From Chimonanthus salicifolius (lineage: Eukaryota; Streptophyta; Magnoliopsida; Laurales; Calycanthaceae): DNA of 64,000 bases. The notes beneath the pieces are model-generated. The model was not told the origin of the DNA. It did not search any database and saw nothing but the letters and a program-made list of their open reading frames with translations. The position numbers were made by a program, and so were the translations under genes. How positions within the stretch are numbered: the stretch's first letter is position 1; every line of letters begins with the position of its first letter. Below are positions 47,737 through 60,009 of the stretch, in pieces. The DNA lies in NCBI GenBank assembly GCA_013350335.1, contig CM023537.1, forward strand, positions 8,981,438-9,045,437, given 5' to 3'.

Positions 47737-49442
47737 AGTCAAAATTGATATATTTCAAGAGGAAAAATACCCCAATCTTTTCAAATTTAAGGGTCACTCA
47801 TCAAAATTTTGATAGTTATTAACCCTCTTCAAGTACTCATAGATGAGAAGTTTTTAGGCTCTACATATATGGAGAATGTGAAAGTTGAGATCATTATGTC
47901 AAGAGAAGGAAAAATATGAAGGTGGAAAAAACCCTAATATAATGACTTATTAAATCAGTATAAGATCTAATTTGTTTATTTAAAATAAAAGTTTAATTTT
48001 TTTTTTATAATATGGGTATCTCTATTTTATATTGGAGGTGAGACTAATCCCACGGATACATGAAACCACCCATAAACCTGTACATCAAGTAAAACCTAAA
48101 CCTTTAACCAGATCTAGAGTTAGAAGAACGCATTTGTGGCAGTCCTGAGATCAATCATATACAATATACTCAAACATATGAAGGTCCCTACAGAGTAAAT
48201 CTCTCTGCAATCTGCAGCTGCAGGGCTTCTTGCCGTGCAATAATGCGAGACCTCTATCATTTTTATTTTTTTTTCACTTCAGTGGTATTAGATATCTATC
48301 GGAGAAGATTAATTGGCAAACCTTTTGATGCAGTGCTGCATCAAGAGAGATCATTGTCTCTCTAAAACCCAGAAGAATCGATTAATAGACAAATAAGACT
48401 GGAAAATTTCTAAAAATTGTGAATGAACTGATTGCACCAATCCCTAAATCCATTATCATGACTACGATTCAAGGTGAAACAAATTCATTACGACTTTTTC
48501 TAATTATAAGATCTTGGCAAGCAAACAATGCTAAACAACACGAAAATAACAAAATTTTTGACTAAAATTAGACTGTGGATGCTAAAAACATAGAATTTTG
48601 GCATTCTCACTTAATATAACACATGAGTAGAATTCAACATAAAAAATTGGTTATTAAAGAGAGGGAACTCATGTGCTTGTAAACACTATAATTCAAAGGT
48701 CCATTGGCAATGTGAGACTTTGCTAACACTCCCCCCTCAACACCAAGTTTGAGACACTTTGCTTTCCCTCTTCACGTAGGACTGGAGATACGAACAATTT
48801 CCATCCTTTAAGTAGCCCCACTATAATATCATGATAAAACATACGACTGGAACTCATCTTGTAAAACCTGTTAACAAAGAGAGGGAACCCATATTTTATA
48901 AACCCATAATTCAAAGGTCTACCGGTGATGTTGAACTTTACCAACGCTTGGAAGTGAAAAAAGAAATACAGTGAAGTGGTATCATGTTTATCTAGCAAAA
49001 TAAACAACCAAACATTGTCAAAAAATTCTCCCCATAACTAAGTTGTTTCCATTCTCTCCCCTCATCCGAAGACTCCAATTAATTGCTTTTAACATTTACA
49101 TTCCACTCCTAAGAAGTAAGATCAGTACGGTCATTTCATAAAAGAAGTAAATAAATAAATAGTGGCAGACTAGCAGCGTATCTTTTCTATGTGTACTAAG
49201 TAATATGAGGGGTCGAGTGGTGTGATCTTTGTTGTCCAGTTTAGAAAGTTACCGTTGGATGAAAAGGTTAAATCAGGTAGATTGCCATGAAAGTCTGGCT
49301 TTATTTTTTTGTTTTCACAGTAGTAAATGAGAGCTTTATACAGTGTACTGAAACTCTGAAAGTCCTCATAATCCTGATAGCAGTATCTGCTTTGCATTGT
49401 ACTGGACCTCTTTCTCTTGCAGTCTTCTGCCACAGACAAATA
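47737..49442. other. Intergenic, with a dispersed repeat at 48010-48085
   Basis: The 48010-48085 stretch is the second copy of the SINE-like repeat noted at 16060-16135. The rest is AT-rich with no gene. Confidence 0.45.
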
Positions 49443-49554
49443 GAATAAAGCCCATACTGCTCCGATTAAAGCCCATGTACTCTGTCCATGACTCTACTAA
49501 ATTACTGCCCACACTATAGTCTCTTTTTCTTTTTCTTTTTTTCTAACTAATTTT

Positions 49555-49668
49555 AAAGAATAGGTCTTGTGTTCAACTCCCTCAAGCTTTGTTCAAGACA
49601 CGAGATTTGTAGATGATTTTGTGTATGTATAGAGATTAGTCTCATATCTAATGGAAAAAAAAAAGATA
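49555..49668 (+). mobile_element. 5'-truncated SINE
   Basis: It contains a B-box-like GTCTTGTGTTCAACTCCC (49564-49581), a body with AGAGATTAGTCTCATATCTA and a poly(A) tail. The same copy is present at 56817-56935 in the downstream duplicate, so it was inserted before the duplication. Confidence 0.5.
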
Positions 49669-49944
49669 CTTTACAATAGTTGAAATAAAATAAATTAAAA
49701 TAAAGAACAACACCTAGGGAGAGGCATGTGGATATTAGATGATGCATGCTATAATTCAATTTTTATTTTTATTTTTTAATTTTACTCCATTGTGTCTCAT
49801 TAGTTATTGAATTTATGTTCAGCTGATCGAATGAGACCTCTCCCTTTTTTTTTTCATTATTCTTTTGCTTTGATTTGGCGTAACTTGTTCTAGAAAAATG
49901 CAACCTCGCATTCCTTGGTATTACCCAAACCCTCATCTTTTGCG

Positions 49945-49977
<33 letters not shown>

Positions 49978-50313
49978 AAAGCCCCATTTATTAGAGATCA
50001 ATTTTATGAGTTTTATTTCTCCACTTGATCTTACAATTGGTGACAAAAACTTTGGAGTTCCAGTGGGGCCAACCTGGGACCCACATATGCTCATCCCCCC
50101 TTCTCACCTACCCTATTCTGTGAATTTGATTATTACCTAATTTGAATTCATTTTAAGTTGATCTCATTATTGCATTGAAACCAAGCAAAACCATCATCAT
50201 TATGTACTAATTTTTGGACCATTGAAAATCATGGCTTTCGAAATTCAATGGACCTAATTGTTTATAAGAAATATCAACTAAAAAATTCACACAGGCCACA
50301 TCTCACCTTAGGC

Positions 50314-50352
<39 letters not shown>

Positions 50353-51320
50353 ATCTAGGAACTGACCAGGCGTTTTTGGCGCCCAAACATCAGAGCTCGA
50401 TTTGGGGCCCATTTTATTTTGAATATGGTTTGTTAGAGTTATTTTTTCCTTTTTAAAATTTAGATTCAATCTTTCATAATTTTTATTTGATGTATTCTCA
50501 ACATGATAAGTCAAAATATTTTTCCAATACTTCATTTTTAATCTTAAAAAATTCAATGACTAACATGATTCAATGGATTCCATTTTTGAGATTATGATGG
50601 TACTCATTGATAATCTACACATAAATAATTGTTATGGTCATCAGTGAGGCCTGTTGTCTGACATGGCACATTAGAACACCCGGCTGTGTGTGCACCTGAA
50701 ATGTTGATAAATATTGTAAGCAATGATGTATGGCTTAGATGGGGTTAGGCTTTGCTTTAGCTAACCTGATGTAAGCTTGCCAGGGGTCAAAATATCGGCC
50801 GATACTGTGCGTATCGGCCGATATAATTCGGTTTTTCAGCCACCGAATTATATCGGCCGATACGTATAGTATCGGCCGTACAAAAAAAAATTCGGCCGAT
50901 ATGTCCGAATTTTTGACCGAATTATCGGTCATCATATCGGCCGAATTTTAAAAATTCGGTTTTTTGTTTTTTTTTTTTAAAAAAAAACTTTTTTTTTCAT
51001 AATAAATATCGGCCGAGATGACCGATATATCGGTCCAAATCTCGGCCGAATCTGGGCCGATTCGGCCGTTTTTTCCCCCTGAAAACAGTAAATCTCGGGC
51101 CTGGGCCCAACTCAAGTTCGGCGATATTTTGCCGATATATCGGACGATATCTCATGTCCGATATATCGGGCGAGATCTCGGACGAGATCTCACCTGTCAA
51201 CCAATTTCTCCCCATCACATCTCTGTGTACAGCGGACTGCAGGATTCGAATGGTCCGGCATGCATGAATATTTTATTATTTTTTTTAAATCCAAAAAATC
51301 GAACCGGTCCAATTTTTTCC

Positions 51321-51328
51321 TATAAATA
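51321..51328 (+). promoter_or_regulatory. TATA-box-like site inside the hAT element
   Basis: TATAAATA in the context TTTTTCCTATAAATACCATT, about 540 bp from the left terminus. It is followed by pyrimidine/A-rich leader-like DNA, and TTTACAG (51497-51503) may be a splice acceptor. It could be the remnant promoter of the lost transposase gene. Confidence 0.4.
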
Positions 51329-51754
51329 CCATTCACCTACATCTAAAATTTCACACCTTATTTTCAAAGAGAAAATCAGATTTTACTATTTATCTTTCAA
51401 AAAAATTGCACTCTTCATTACTTGATTTAAGTAAGTTCTAAACGACCCGGATTTGTTTGAAACCGAACCATCCAGACCGTTCAAAGGTTTCTTCATTTAC
51501 AGATCTACTGCTCTTGTAAGTTTTGTAATTTATTTCGATTTATCTGTATTTTATTTTAATTTTTTTAGCCAAAAATAACATAAAAGAAGTTAAAAAATGC
51601 TTGAAGTTAAATAAGATATGTAGTAATAAAAGCTTTATATAGGTATTATAATTTCTTTTCCATCTTAATGTATCTGTAGTTAGTTTTTGTGTACTTTGTT
51701 AGTTACTATTTTTTTTCATTTATTTATTCATTTTTGTTAACTATTTCAACATAA

Positions 51755-52545
51755 AATAGCATTAATGAAAAAAAAAGTTAGAAAATGATAATACCTATAA
51801 AATAATAGATGAACATTTTTCATTTGCTCTTAGTTACTGTTACTAACATGTTAAAATTTACAGCAACATTTTTTACATTCACTTACTCCTTATTTTAATT
51901 ATTTCATTATTATCTATGGACTATGATATATAAATGTTAGTAAATGGTAAAACCTATAAAATAATACATGAAATTTTTTTATTTGTTGTTATTTAATGTA
52001 TACTAACTTATTTTACAGGGATGAAATTTTTTCCTTTTATTTTATTTCTTTTTGTAATTATTTCATTTTATCTATGGACTATGACATATAAATGTTAGAA
52101 AATGGTAAAACCTATAAAATAATACATGAAATTTTTTTATTTGCTGTTATTTAATGTATACTAACTTCTTTTACAGGGATGAAATTTTTTCCTTTTATTT
52201 TCTTTATTTTTGTAATTATTTCATTATTATCTATGGTCTATGATATATAAATGTTAGAAAATGGTAAAACCTATAAAATAATACATGAAATTTTTTTATT
52301 TGCTGTTATATAATGTATACTAACTTCTTTTACAAGGATGCAATTTTTTCCTTTTATTTTATTTCTTTTTGTAATTATTTCATTATTATCTATGGACTAT
52401 GATATATAAATGTTAGAAAATGGTAAAACCTATAAAATAATACATGAACTTTTTTTATTTGCTGTTATTTAATGTATAATAACTTCTTTTAAAGGGATGC
52501 AATTTTTTCCTTTTATTTTATTTCTTTTTGTAATTTTCACCATTT
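51755..52545. repeat. 159-bp tandem array within the hAT element
   Basis: The marker TATCTATGG(A/T)CTATGA starts at 51911, 52069, 52228 and 52387, giving a period of 158-159 bp. A diverged partial unit precedes them (from about 51755). Each unit also has GTTAGAAAATGGTAAAACCT, TAATACATGAA and TTTTCCTTTTATTTT. The same unit in reverse fills 63050-63960. Confidence 0.92.
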
Positions 52546-52679
52546 TATTACTATTTATATAATTTCCCACTATCGTAACTTCAAAAATATATTAGAAGAT
52601 GTAAATGTCCGATATTTTATGAAAAAATTACATATTCAATAAGCTCATAATTTTCTGCATTTGCTGTAATTTTTTTGGA

Positions 52680-52711
<32 letters not shown>

Positions 52712-53504
52712 CGGGGAGGAGAGAGAAAAAGTTCGGCCGATATATCGGCCGAACCGATATATCGGCCGATATGAAAAATCGGCCGGGATAACGGCCCGGC
52801 CGATTTTTTTACCCCTGAAGCTTGCTCTTTGGTCGGGAATTTAAAGCTTGAATTCGACTTAACTAATGACCTCAGATTACAAATCCTAATTCTCAATTTT
52901 TGGATCAAATCTATTTAGGCTTAAACCTAGCTCGAGTTCAACCCAAATCTATTGTAATTGAACATGTGAAATTAACCAACTGACCTAGTTCAAACTTATT
53001 TTTTACCTGTTAAATAAACGGACAAGCTCATTAGCATCATGAAAGACCATACCATTAGGCTTTGTGGCCCATTTAGTCAACTATATATGTTTTGTTACAT
53101 ACATAAAAGTCTCATATATAATGTAATCTGCTCTAACACTCAAAAACGAACCCATCTTTTTAAATTTTGAAATCAGGCCTTAAAGTGGATTTTAGACTAT
53201 TTTTTTCATATAAATATTAATCCAGAAATGGATTCCAACAGATGAGCTCGGGCTTTTTGTCTGTTCAAAAGGCGAGTTTGGGCTTTGGCCTAAAAGCTCA
53301 ATGGGTTGCCAACAGACTAGGCCTTATTGTGTATAAATGGCCCAGGCTTGAGCAAAAGAAGCCTGACCCGAACCCATATCAGATCAAACCAATCCTAAAC
53401 AAAGTTGCACCTTATGGGCCCCATTGCAGAAGAGATATAGTCCCCAAACATGTGAGAAGATCATATCCACTCTACTTTTTTCTAGGTAAATTTGAGCTTG
53501 TGAT

Positions 53505-53581
53505 TAGCGGTGAAATTTGGGATCGAGTTTTAATTTTTGGGTTATGAAAATCCGGCTCGACCCGCCTGATTTTTAGCCCTA
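53505..53581. mobile_element. 77-bp hAT-like MITE remnant
   Basis: The ends TAGCGGTGAAATTTGG and GATTTTTAGCCCTA are inverted repeats. The flanks CTTGTGAT (53497-53504) and CTTCTGAT (53582-53589) are an 8-bp duplication with one mismatch. The inside contains CTCGACCCGCC. It is a shrunken relative of 35274-35654 and is present in both segmental copies. Confidence 0.75.
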
Positions 53582-54917
53582 CTTCTGATTGAATATTTTC
53601 TTATCTTTCATCGGCTCATCTCAAGGTTTAAAATATTTTATTAAACCTACTATCCAACGTGATTATCCATAATTAAAGGAATCCCATACCAATTTTATCC
53701 TAATTAAACATATCTATACAAATACTACACTTTCTTAATTGAATGGTTCTAGCCCATATATGCCTCATCCCTCGACTCAAAGATCTTAGTCCATTGTCTA
53801 ATTCTTGGTAACTTAATGCAAGCCTTCCACTCTTTCATTTTCTATCAATAATTATTTTTCATATTAAAAAATCATATTTTTTTTATATCAGAAATTGGGT
53901 TGGGCTTGCTTTTGGAATCAAGGTCCATCCATTTTTGGGACTTCCCAGCTTCTACAAAATCAAAGATGAGCACAAAAGCAAAGAAGGTGCAACTTGAGCC
54001 AACCTGGGCCCAAAACTTTAAGAAAGAGTTCAGTTCAATGTCGGGCCCAATATACCTGCCCCAATTTGAAATCGATCTGGCTCAGTCCTACTGAGCTAAA
54101 AATCCGAGCCACATGAAGCCCAAAACTCAGTTCGATTGACATACAAAGAGAGATTAAAAAAAAAAACACCATGACAGCAATTTCTTATAAAAACACCTAA
54201 CTTTCCATTTACCTTAGAGCAGAAATTCAGATAAATTTGAAAAAACTAGAAAAAAATACATGAGATCTAACATTTGAAGTATATATTAGTGTTTTATAAT
54301 CTTCATAAATTATATTTTAACAAATATAACCCAAATCCAACTCCATTCTCCATGAATTTCAATTTTCCAAAAAAATTATCAACTTCGATGACATTTGTGA
54401 AAAATCATCTAAACACAATTCAAAATATATAACTCACAAAATCACACCTCCATTATATTCCAAAATGAATGATTAAACTATAAAAGCAATTTCTTACAAA
54501 AAAAAAAAACTCTAATTTTTAATTTTCCTTAGAGCAAAACTCGGATTAAATTAAAAAAAAAATATAGAAAAATGCATGAATCTAACATTTAAAGCATGTA
54601 TATATCTAATTCTCCCTACCTAAATAAATTTGTCGATTTTAATAAATTTTTATTTTTGACGTAGGAGATGACACATCAGGTAGGCCAGGCCTCCTATAAT
54701 CAACGACCAACCCTAACCCATCATTGGCTTAATTATCGGGCCCAACTTGACCTGTTCAAGTTTCCAACTCAAGATACGCTAAATATGTTTACCAAATCTC
54801 TTTCCCTCCCTAACTTCACGTCCTAATTCTTCCTCAACCACACGATGATGTCCCATTTTCTTCTCGGAATTCATGGCTTCAACCAAGAAACTAACCGTCT
54901 TCACCCTCGTATTCTAC

Positions 54918-54925
54918 CTATAAGT
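54918..54925 (+). promoter_or_regulatory. TATA-like site of the upstream AGP gene
   Basis: CTATAAGT, 138 bp before the start codon at 55057. The downstream copy has the canonical CTATAAAT at the same distance, so this copy carries a one-base change in its probable TATA box. Confidence 0.55.
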
Positions 54926-55056
54926 CCCTCTCCATTCTCTCAACCTTTCCATAGCCTGCAAAGAAGAAGAGGGATCTCATTCATTCAAGTTCCACACGTA
55001 AACCACCGGATTTCGGCGATTATTCTCTTTCAAGGTTTTCGCCGTTTTCCGCCACC

Positions 55057-55242
55057 ATGGACATGAAGAAGATCTCCTGCGCCGTACTCATTGCCGCTGC
55101 CTCAATCAGCATGGCCTTTGCCGTCGATGAGAGCGCCGCTCCAGCACCTGGCCCCGCCATGCACAGCGGTTCAACTGCCATTGCACCCATTGTTGGGGTT
55201 GTTGGGGCCTCGGTCCTATCATTCTTCGCCTTCTTTCAGTAG
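55057..55242 (+). CDS. Arabinogalactan peptide (AGP23-like), intact copy
   Basis: A 61-residue precursor of a GPI-anchored arabinogalactan peptide of the cell surface. Residues 1-22 (MDMKKISCAVLIAAASISMA plus FA) are a signal peptide. A short mature part, VDESAAPAPGPA, has the Ala-Pro repeats in which proline is hydroxylated and glycosylated. Residues from about SGS (37-39) to the end (PIVGVVGASVLSFFAFFQ) are the hydrophobic GPI-attachment signal. The start codon is in good context (CCACCATGG) and the coding region has no intron, as usual for this family. An AATAAA lies at 55403-55408. The MKKI(A/S)C start resembles the AGP23/AGP40 group known for pollen expression; expression here is unknown. 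The duplicate at 60148 is broken. Confidence 0.93.
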   Translation: MDMKKISCAVLIAAASISMAFAVDESAAPAPGPAMHSGSTAIAPIVGVVGASVLSFFAFFQ

Positions 55243-55468
55243 GCTAATCCAAGACAAAGAAGAAAAGGAAATTTTGAGAAGTGGCAGTAGATTAATTACT
55301 TGCTCCAACTTCTCTTCCTTCTTTTCTATCAACATTTTTTTTTTTCTTTCATTTCTTTCAAAGAAATCTGTCATCCGTTTGTTATGTTGTAAACGTTGAT
55401 GCAATAAAGAAACCTTTGTGGTATAAATGGTGTCTTTGTTATGAAATAATTAGTGAAGGAATAAAGTA

Positions 55469-55982
55469 TAAATAAACACTATTCATCAGTGTAATTAGTA
55501 GTTGATGATACATGAAAATAATTATACTTGATATCAATTTAAATAATAATAAAAATAACTCTTACAATGAAAGTTTCTTAAAATTAAAGAAAGAAAATAG
55601 TGATAAAGCTTCAACTGACCTCTCTTAAGAATTATTTAATTTGGGAGGCTAACTCATCTACTGTAAATATATTTAACTTGAGTAACTGGAGTTCTTGATT
55701 TACAAATTTCGAAAGTAGGATTTGATTTTTAAAATTCAAACTGTTAAAGTCAATGATCAACGAAAACTTTTTAGAAAGTTTTGACACATGGATGAAAATT
55801 GAAGGCTGCTATTGTTTCCAAAGAATACAAGTATAAATTATTTGAAAAAGTGAGACTATTAAAACTTGGATTAATGTTATACACTTTTAGATTAATGAAC
55901 ATTAATTTTTATATTATGTTTCATGTTTAGCCATATATAAGGAAGTGTTAAAAAATTGAAAGAAAATAAATAAAATCCTTTA
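55469..55982. other. AT-rich stretch absent from the downstream duplicate
   Basis: About 510 bp between two blocks that match the downstream copy. In that copy the same interval is only about 100 bp and unrelated. I could not see transposon ends. Confidence 0.5.
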
Positions 55983-56046
55983 TTTCACATGGATCTATGC
56001 CCTTCTCTCCCATTTAGAGGTGATTTTTTTACCACTCAACTCATCT

Positions 56047-56705
56047 TTATTTTTGAACGGGATGGCCGCCGTCGATTTTCTCTGCCGGAGGGCCTTGTTT
56101 GCTGGAAGGATTGTTGGAGCTACTACCAATGAGTCACACATTGGAACTCATCATTAACTGCATGACTATGTATCAGAATGCCGACATTAATCGGCAAGAG
56201 ACACACACAGAAGGAATCCCATCAGAAATCACTAATGCTCACTATCTGTTCTACGACTAGGCCCATGGGGTTAGGCCCAATTCATTAAGTTGCCTAATTC
56301 TACTCTTTACACTTTAGGCCATTGAACGGGCTTGGGATGTATTTTGAACTAAATAAATAATTGGCCCGATTCAATGGGGCTTTTATAAATTATTTTCACA
56401 ACTATCATGAGTATTTTAAGCTAAATTATTGAGACTAATAATTTGGTGCGGGGGAGATTAATGAGCTCGAAAGGAAATGGGCTTTGTAGAAAAGATAAAA
56501 CTGTGTATTGTATTTCATAAACTAAACTATTACATGTATTTATAGCCTCTATCCGACTCTAGAGCATTGTTGATTGGCTGCAAAATGGTAGGTGACAAAC
56601 ACCGATGGGGGCCTGAAATTGAGAAAGAGACTTGGATAACGGCAGTGGCCGTAAGACAATTGTTCGATAAACAATGATGGCAATATGCGATAAATGTAGC
56701 CAATT
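56047..56705. other. Spacer between the two segmental copies
   Basis: 659 bp. It includes a GC-richer micro open frame (56062-56157, starting MAAVDFLCRRALFAGRIVGA), with no recognised family, that may be a stray exon piece or chance. Confidence 0.4.
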
Positions 56706-56816
56706 AAAATAAAACCCATGCTGCTCCAATTAAAGCCCATGTACTCTGTCCATGACTCTACTAAGTTACTGCCCACACTATTCTCTTCTTCTTTTTCTTT
56801 TTTTCTAACTAATTTT

Positions 56817-56935
56817 AAAGAATATGTCTTGTGTTCAACTCTCTTAAGTTTTGTTCGAGACACGAGACTTGTGGATGATTTTGTATATGTATAGAGATTA
56901 GTCTCATATCTAACGTAAAAAAAATACTTTACAAT
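56817..56935 (+). mobile_element. 5'-truncated SINE, duplicate copy
   Basis: The copy of 49555-49668, with GTCTTGTGTTCAACTCTC and AGAGATTAGTCTCATATCTA followed by an A run. It was inherited by duplication, not a new insertion. Confidence 0.5.
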
Positions 56936-58187
56936 AGTTGAAATAGAATAAATTAAAATAAGGAACAACACCTAGGGAGAGGCATGTGGATATTTGATGA
57001 TGTATGCTATAAATAAATTTTTTTTTTTTTTTTAATTTTACTCCAATGTGTCTCATTAGTTATAGAATTTGATCGCAACTTAATTAATAATAGTACTTTT
57101 TGTTGAATTTATGTTCAGCTCATCGAAGGAGACCTCCTTTTTATTTTCTTTTGCTTTGTTCTGGCACATCTTGTTCTAGAAAAATGAAACCTCGTATATC
57201 TTGATATTACCCAAACACTATCTTTTGAGTTATATATATATATGACAAAGTCCCATCTATTTGAGAGCAATTTTATGAGTTTTACTTCTCCATTTAATCT
57301 TACAATTGGTGACAAAAACTTTGGAGTTCTAGTGGTGCCAACTTGGGACCCAAATTTGTTCATACCCCCTTCTCACCCTACCCTATTATGTGAATTTGAT
57401 TATTACCTAATTTGAATTCATTTTAAGTTGATCTCACTCTTGCATTAAAACCATGCAAAACCATCATTATTATGCTACTAATTTTTGGACCATTGAAAAT
57501 CATGGCTTTCGAATTCAATGGACCTAATTGTTTATAAGAAATATCAACTAAAAAATTCACACAGGCCACATCTTACCCTAGACATCCAATCATATATATA
57601 TATATATAGGAAATGACCAGGCGTTTTTGGCGCCCAGACACAGGAGCTCGATTTGGGCCCACTTTATTTTGAATATGGTTTGGTAGAGTTATTTTTTTCT
57701 TTTTAAAATTCAGATTCAATCTTTCATAATTTTTATTAGATGTATTCTCAAAATGATAGGTCAAAATATTTTTCCAATACTTCATTTTTAATCTTAAAAA
57801 AGGAATGACTAACATGATTCAATAGATTCCATTTATGAGATTATGATAGTACTCATTGATAATCTACACATAAATAATTGTTATGGTCATCAGTAAGGCC
57901 TATTGTCTGACATGGGCCATTAGAACACCCGGTTGTGTGTGCACCTAAAAATGTTGAGAAATGTTGTAAGCAGTGATGTATGGTTTGGATAGGGTTGGGC
58001 TTTGCTTTAGCAAACCTGATGTGAGCTTGCTCTTTAGTCGGGAATTTGACTTAACTAACGACCTCAGTTTACAAATCCTAATTCTCAATTTTTGGATTAA
58101 ATCTCAGTAGGCTTAAACGTAACTCGAGTTCAACCCAAATCTATTGTAATTGAACATGTGAAATTAACCAACTGATCTCGTTTAAAC

Positions 58188-58395
58188 CTTTTTTTTTTTA
58201 AATGAAGGTTCGTGTTTATATCATTCAAGGAAAATAGCCCAAATTTGAAACAAAAGAGACAAGCCTGGGCAAGGCCAAAGACCAAGTGGCCAAAGGAAAA
58301 AACCCCACCCCCTCCCCCCCCCCCCCCCCCACAGCCAGGTCAAGATACAAGGCCAAAGGCGATAATACTCAGGCCCACAAACCGGGCCAACCAAG
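58188..58395 (-). mobile_element. LINE 3'-end-like insertion with C homopolymer
   Basis: On + it starts with a T run (about 58189-58199) followed by AAATGAAGGTTCGTGTTTAT, i.e. a minus-strand 3' end with a poly(A) tail, and holds a run of about 17 C (58314-58330). It replaces a short AT-rich stretch present in the upstream duplicate at about 53000-53015. The open frames at 58212-58493 come from it and are not genes. Confidence 0.5.
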
Positions 58396-58816
58396 AAACG
58401 GACAAGCTCATTAGCATCGTGAAAGACCATACCATTAGGCTTTGTGGCCCATTTAGTCAAAAGTCTCATATGTAATGTAATCTGCTCTACCACACAAAAC
58501 GAAACATCTTTTTAAAATTTGAAATCAGGCCTTAAAGTGGATTTTAGACTATTTTTGTCTGTTCAAATGGTGAGTTTGGGCTTGGGCCTAAAGCTCGATG
58601 GGTTGCCAACAGACTAGGCCTTATAGTGTATAAATGGCCCAGGCCTGAGCAAAAGAAAGCCTGACCCGAACCCAACCAACAATAGCCCTATCAAATCAAG
58701 CCAATCCTAAACAAAGTTGCACCTTATGGGCCCCATTGCAGAAGGGATATAGTCCCCAAACATGTGAGAAGATCATATCCACTCTACCTTTTTCTAGGTT
58801 AATTTGAGCTTGTGAT

Positions 58817-58892
58817 TAGGGGTGAAATTTGGATCAAGTTTTAATTTTTGGGTTATGAAAATCCTGCTCGGCCCGCCTGATTTTCAGCCCTA
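58817..58892. mobile_element. 76-bp hAT-like MITE remnant, duplicate copy
   Basis: TAGGGGTGAAATTTGG to GATTTTCAGCCCTA, flanked by CTTGTGAT and CTTCTGAT exactly as in the upstream copy. It therefore predates the segmental duplication. Its ends keep the consensus better than 53505-53581. Confidence 0.75.
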
Positions 58893-60009
58893 CTTCTGAT
58901 TGAATATTTTCTTCCTAGATCTTTCGACGGCTCATCGCAAGGTTTAAAATATTTTATCAAACCTAGTAGCCGACATGATTATCCATAATTAAAGGAATCC
59001 CATACCAATTTTATCCTAATTAAACATATCTATACAAATACTATACTTTCTTAATTGAATGGTTCTTGCCCAATATGCCTCGTCCCTCAACTCAAAGATC
59101 TTAGTCCATTGTCTAATTCTTGGTAACTTAATGCAATCCTTCCACTCTTTCATTTTCTATCAATAATTATTTTTCATATTAAAAAAACATTTTTTATATT
59201 AGAAATTGGGTTGGGCTTGTTTTTGGAATCAAGGTCCATCCATTTTTGGGACTTCCCAGTTTCTACAAAATCAAAGACGAGCACACAAGCAAAGAAGGTG
59301 CAACTTGAGCCAACCTGGGCCCAAAACTTTTAGAAAGAGTTCAGAAAATTTTAGGCTGGAGCTGACCTGGTCCTAACTCAGTTCAATGTCGGGGCCCAAT
59401 ATACCTGCCCCAATTTCAAATCGATCTGGCTCAGTCCTACTGAAGTAAAAATCCGACCCACATGAAGCCGAAAACTCAGTTCGATTGACATACAAAGAGA
59501 GAGATTTTTTTTAAAAAAAAACCCCCTCACACATACCAATATAAAAAAATCACACTTTCCAAATGAATGATTAAACCATGACAGCAATTTCTTATAAAAA
59601 TACCCAACTTTCCAATTACCTTCGAGTAAAAATTCAGATAAAATTGAAAAAAAGTAGAAAAGAAATGCATGAGATCTAACATTAAGCATATTTAGTGTTT
59701 ATAATCTTCATCAATTAAATTTGTTGATTTTAATAAAATTTTATTTTTGACGTAGGAGATGACACATCAGGTAGACCAGGCTTCCTATAATCAAGGACCA
59801 ACCCTAACCCATCATTTGCTTAATTATCGGGCCCAACTTGACCTGTTCAAGTTTCCAACTCAAGATACGCTAAATATGTTTACCAAATCTCTTTCCCTCC
59901 CTAACTTCACGTCCTAATTCTTCCTCAACCACACGATGATGTCCCATTTTCTTCTCGGAATTCATGGCTTCAAACAAGAAAGTAACCGTCTTCACCCTCC
60001 TAGTCTACC

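Larger units (their letters stand above)
50781..52817. mobile_element. 2037-bp non-autonomous hAT transposon
   Basis: The termini CAGGGGTCAAAATATCGGCC and GGCCGATTTTTTTACCCCTG form hAT-type inverted repeats. 8-bp target duplications AAGCTTGC lie at 50773-50780 and 52818-52825. The corresponding site in the downstream duplicate (58023-58030, GAGCTTGC) is empty. Both subterminal regions are filled with ATCGGCCGATAT-type palindromes. The left part has a promoter-like TCCTATAAATACC, the right part a 159-bp tandem array. No transposase frame was found, so it would depend on a transposase supplied elsewhere. Confidence 0.96.
49443..56046. repeat. Tandem segmental duplication, upstream copy
   Basis: From AATAAAGCCCATACTGCTCC (49444) onward the sequence tracks 56706-60702 almost base for base. 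It includes a SINE end (49555-49668), AT microsatellites (about 49945-49974, 50320-50347), a small MITE (53505-53581) and the AGP gene. Differences are the 2037-bp hAT insertion (50781-52817), about 290 bp of extra locally duplicated AT-rich text near 54240-54620, and about 510 bp of unmatched sequence at 55469-55982 before a last shared block (55983-56046). Confidence 0.9.

Noticed and set aside
51018..51425. 135-residue open frame
   Set aside because: Made of hAT subterminal TCGGCCGA repeats; the peptide merely repeats the motif.
58212..58493. Two overlapping open frames with proline or glycine runs
   Set aside because: They come from a C homopolymer inside a LINE-like insert.
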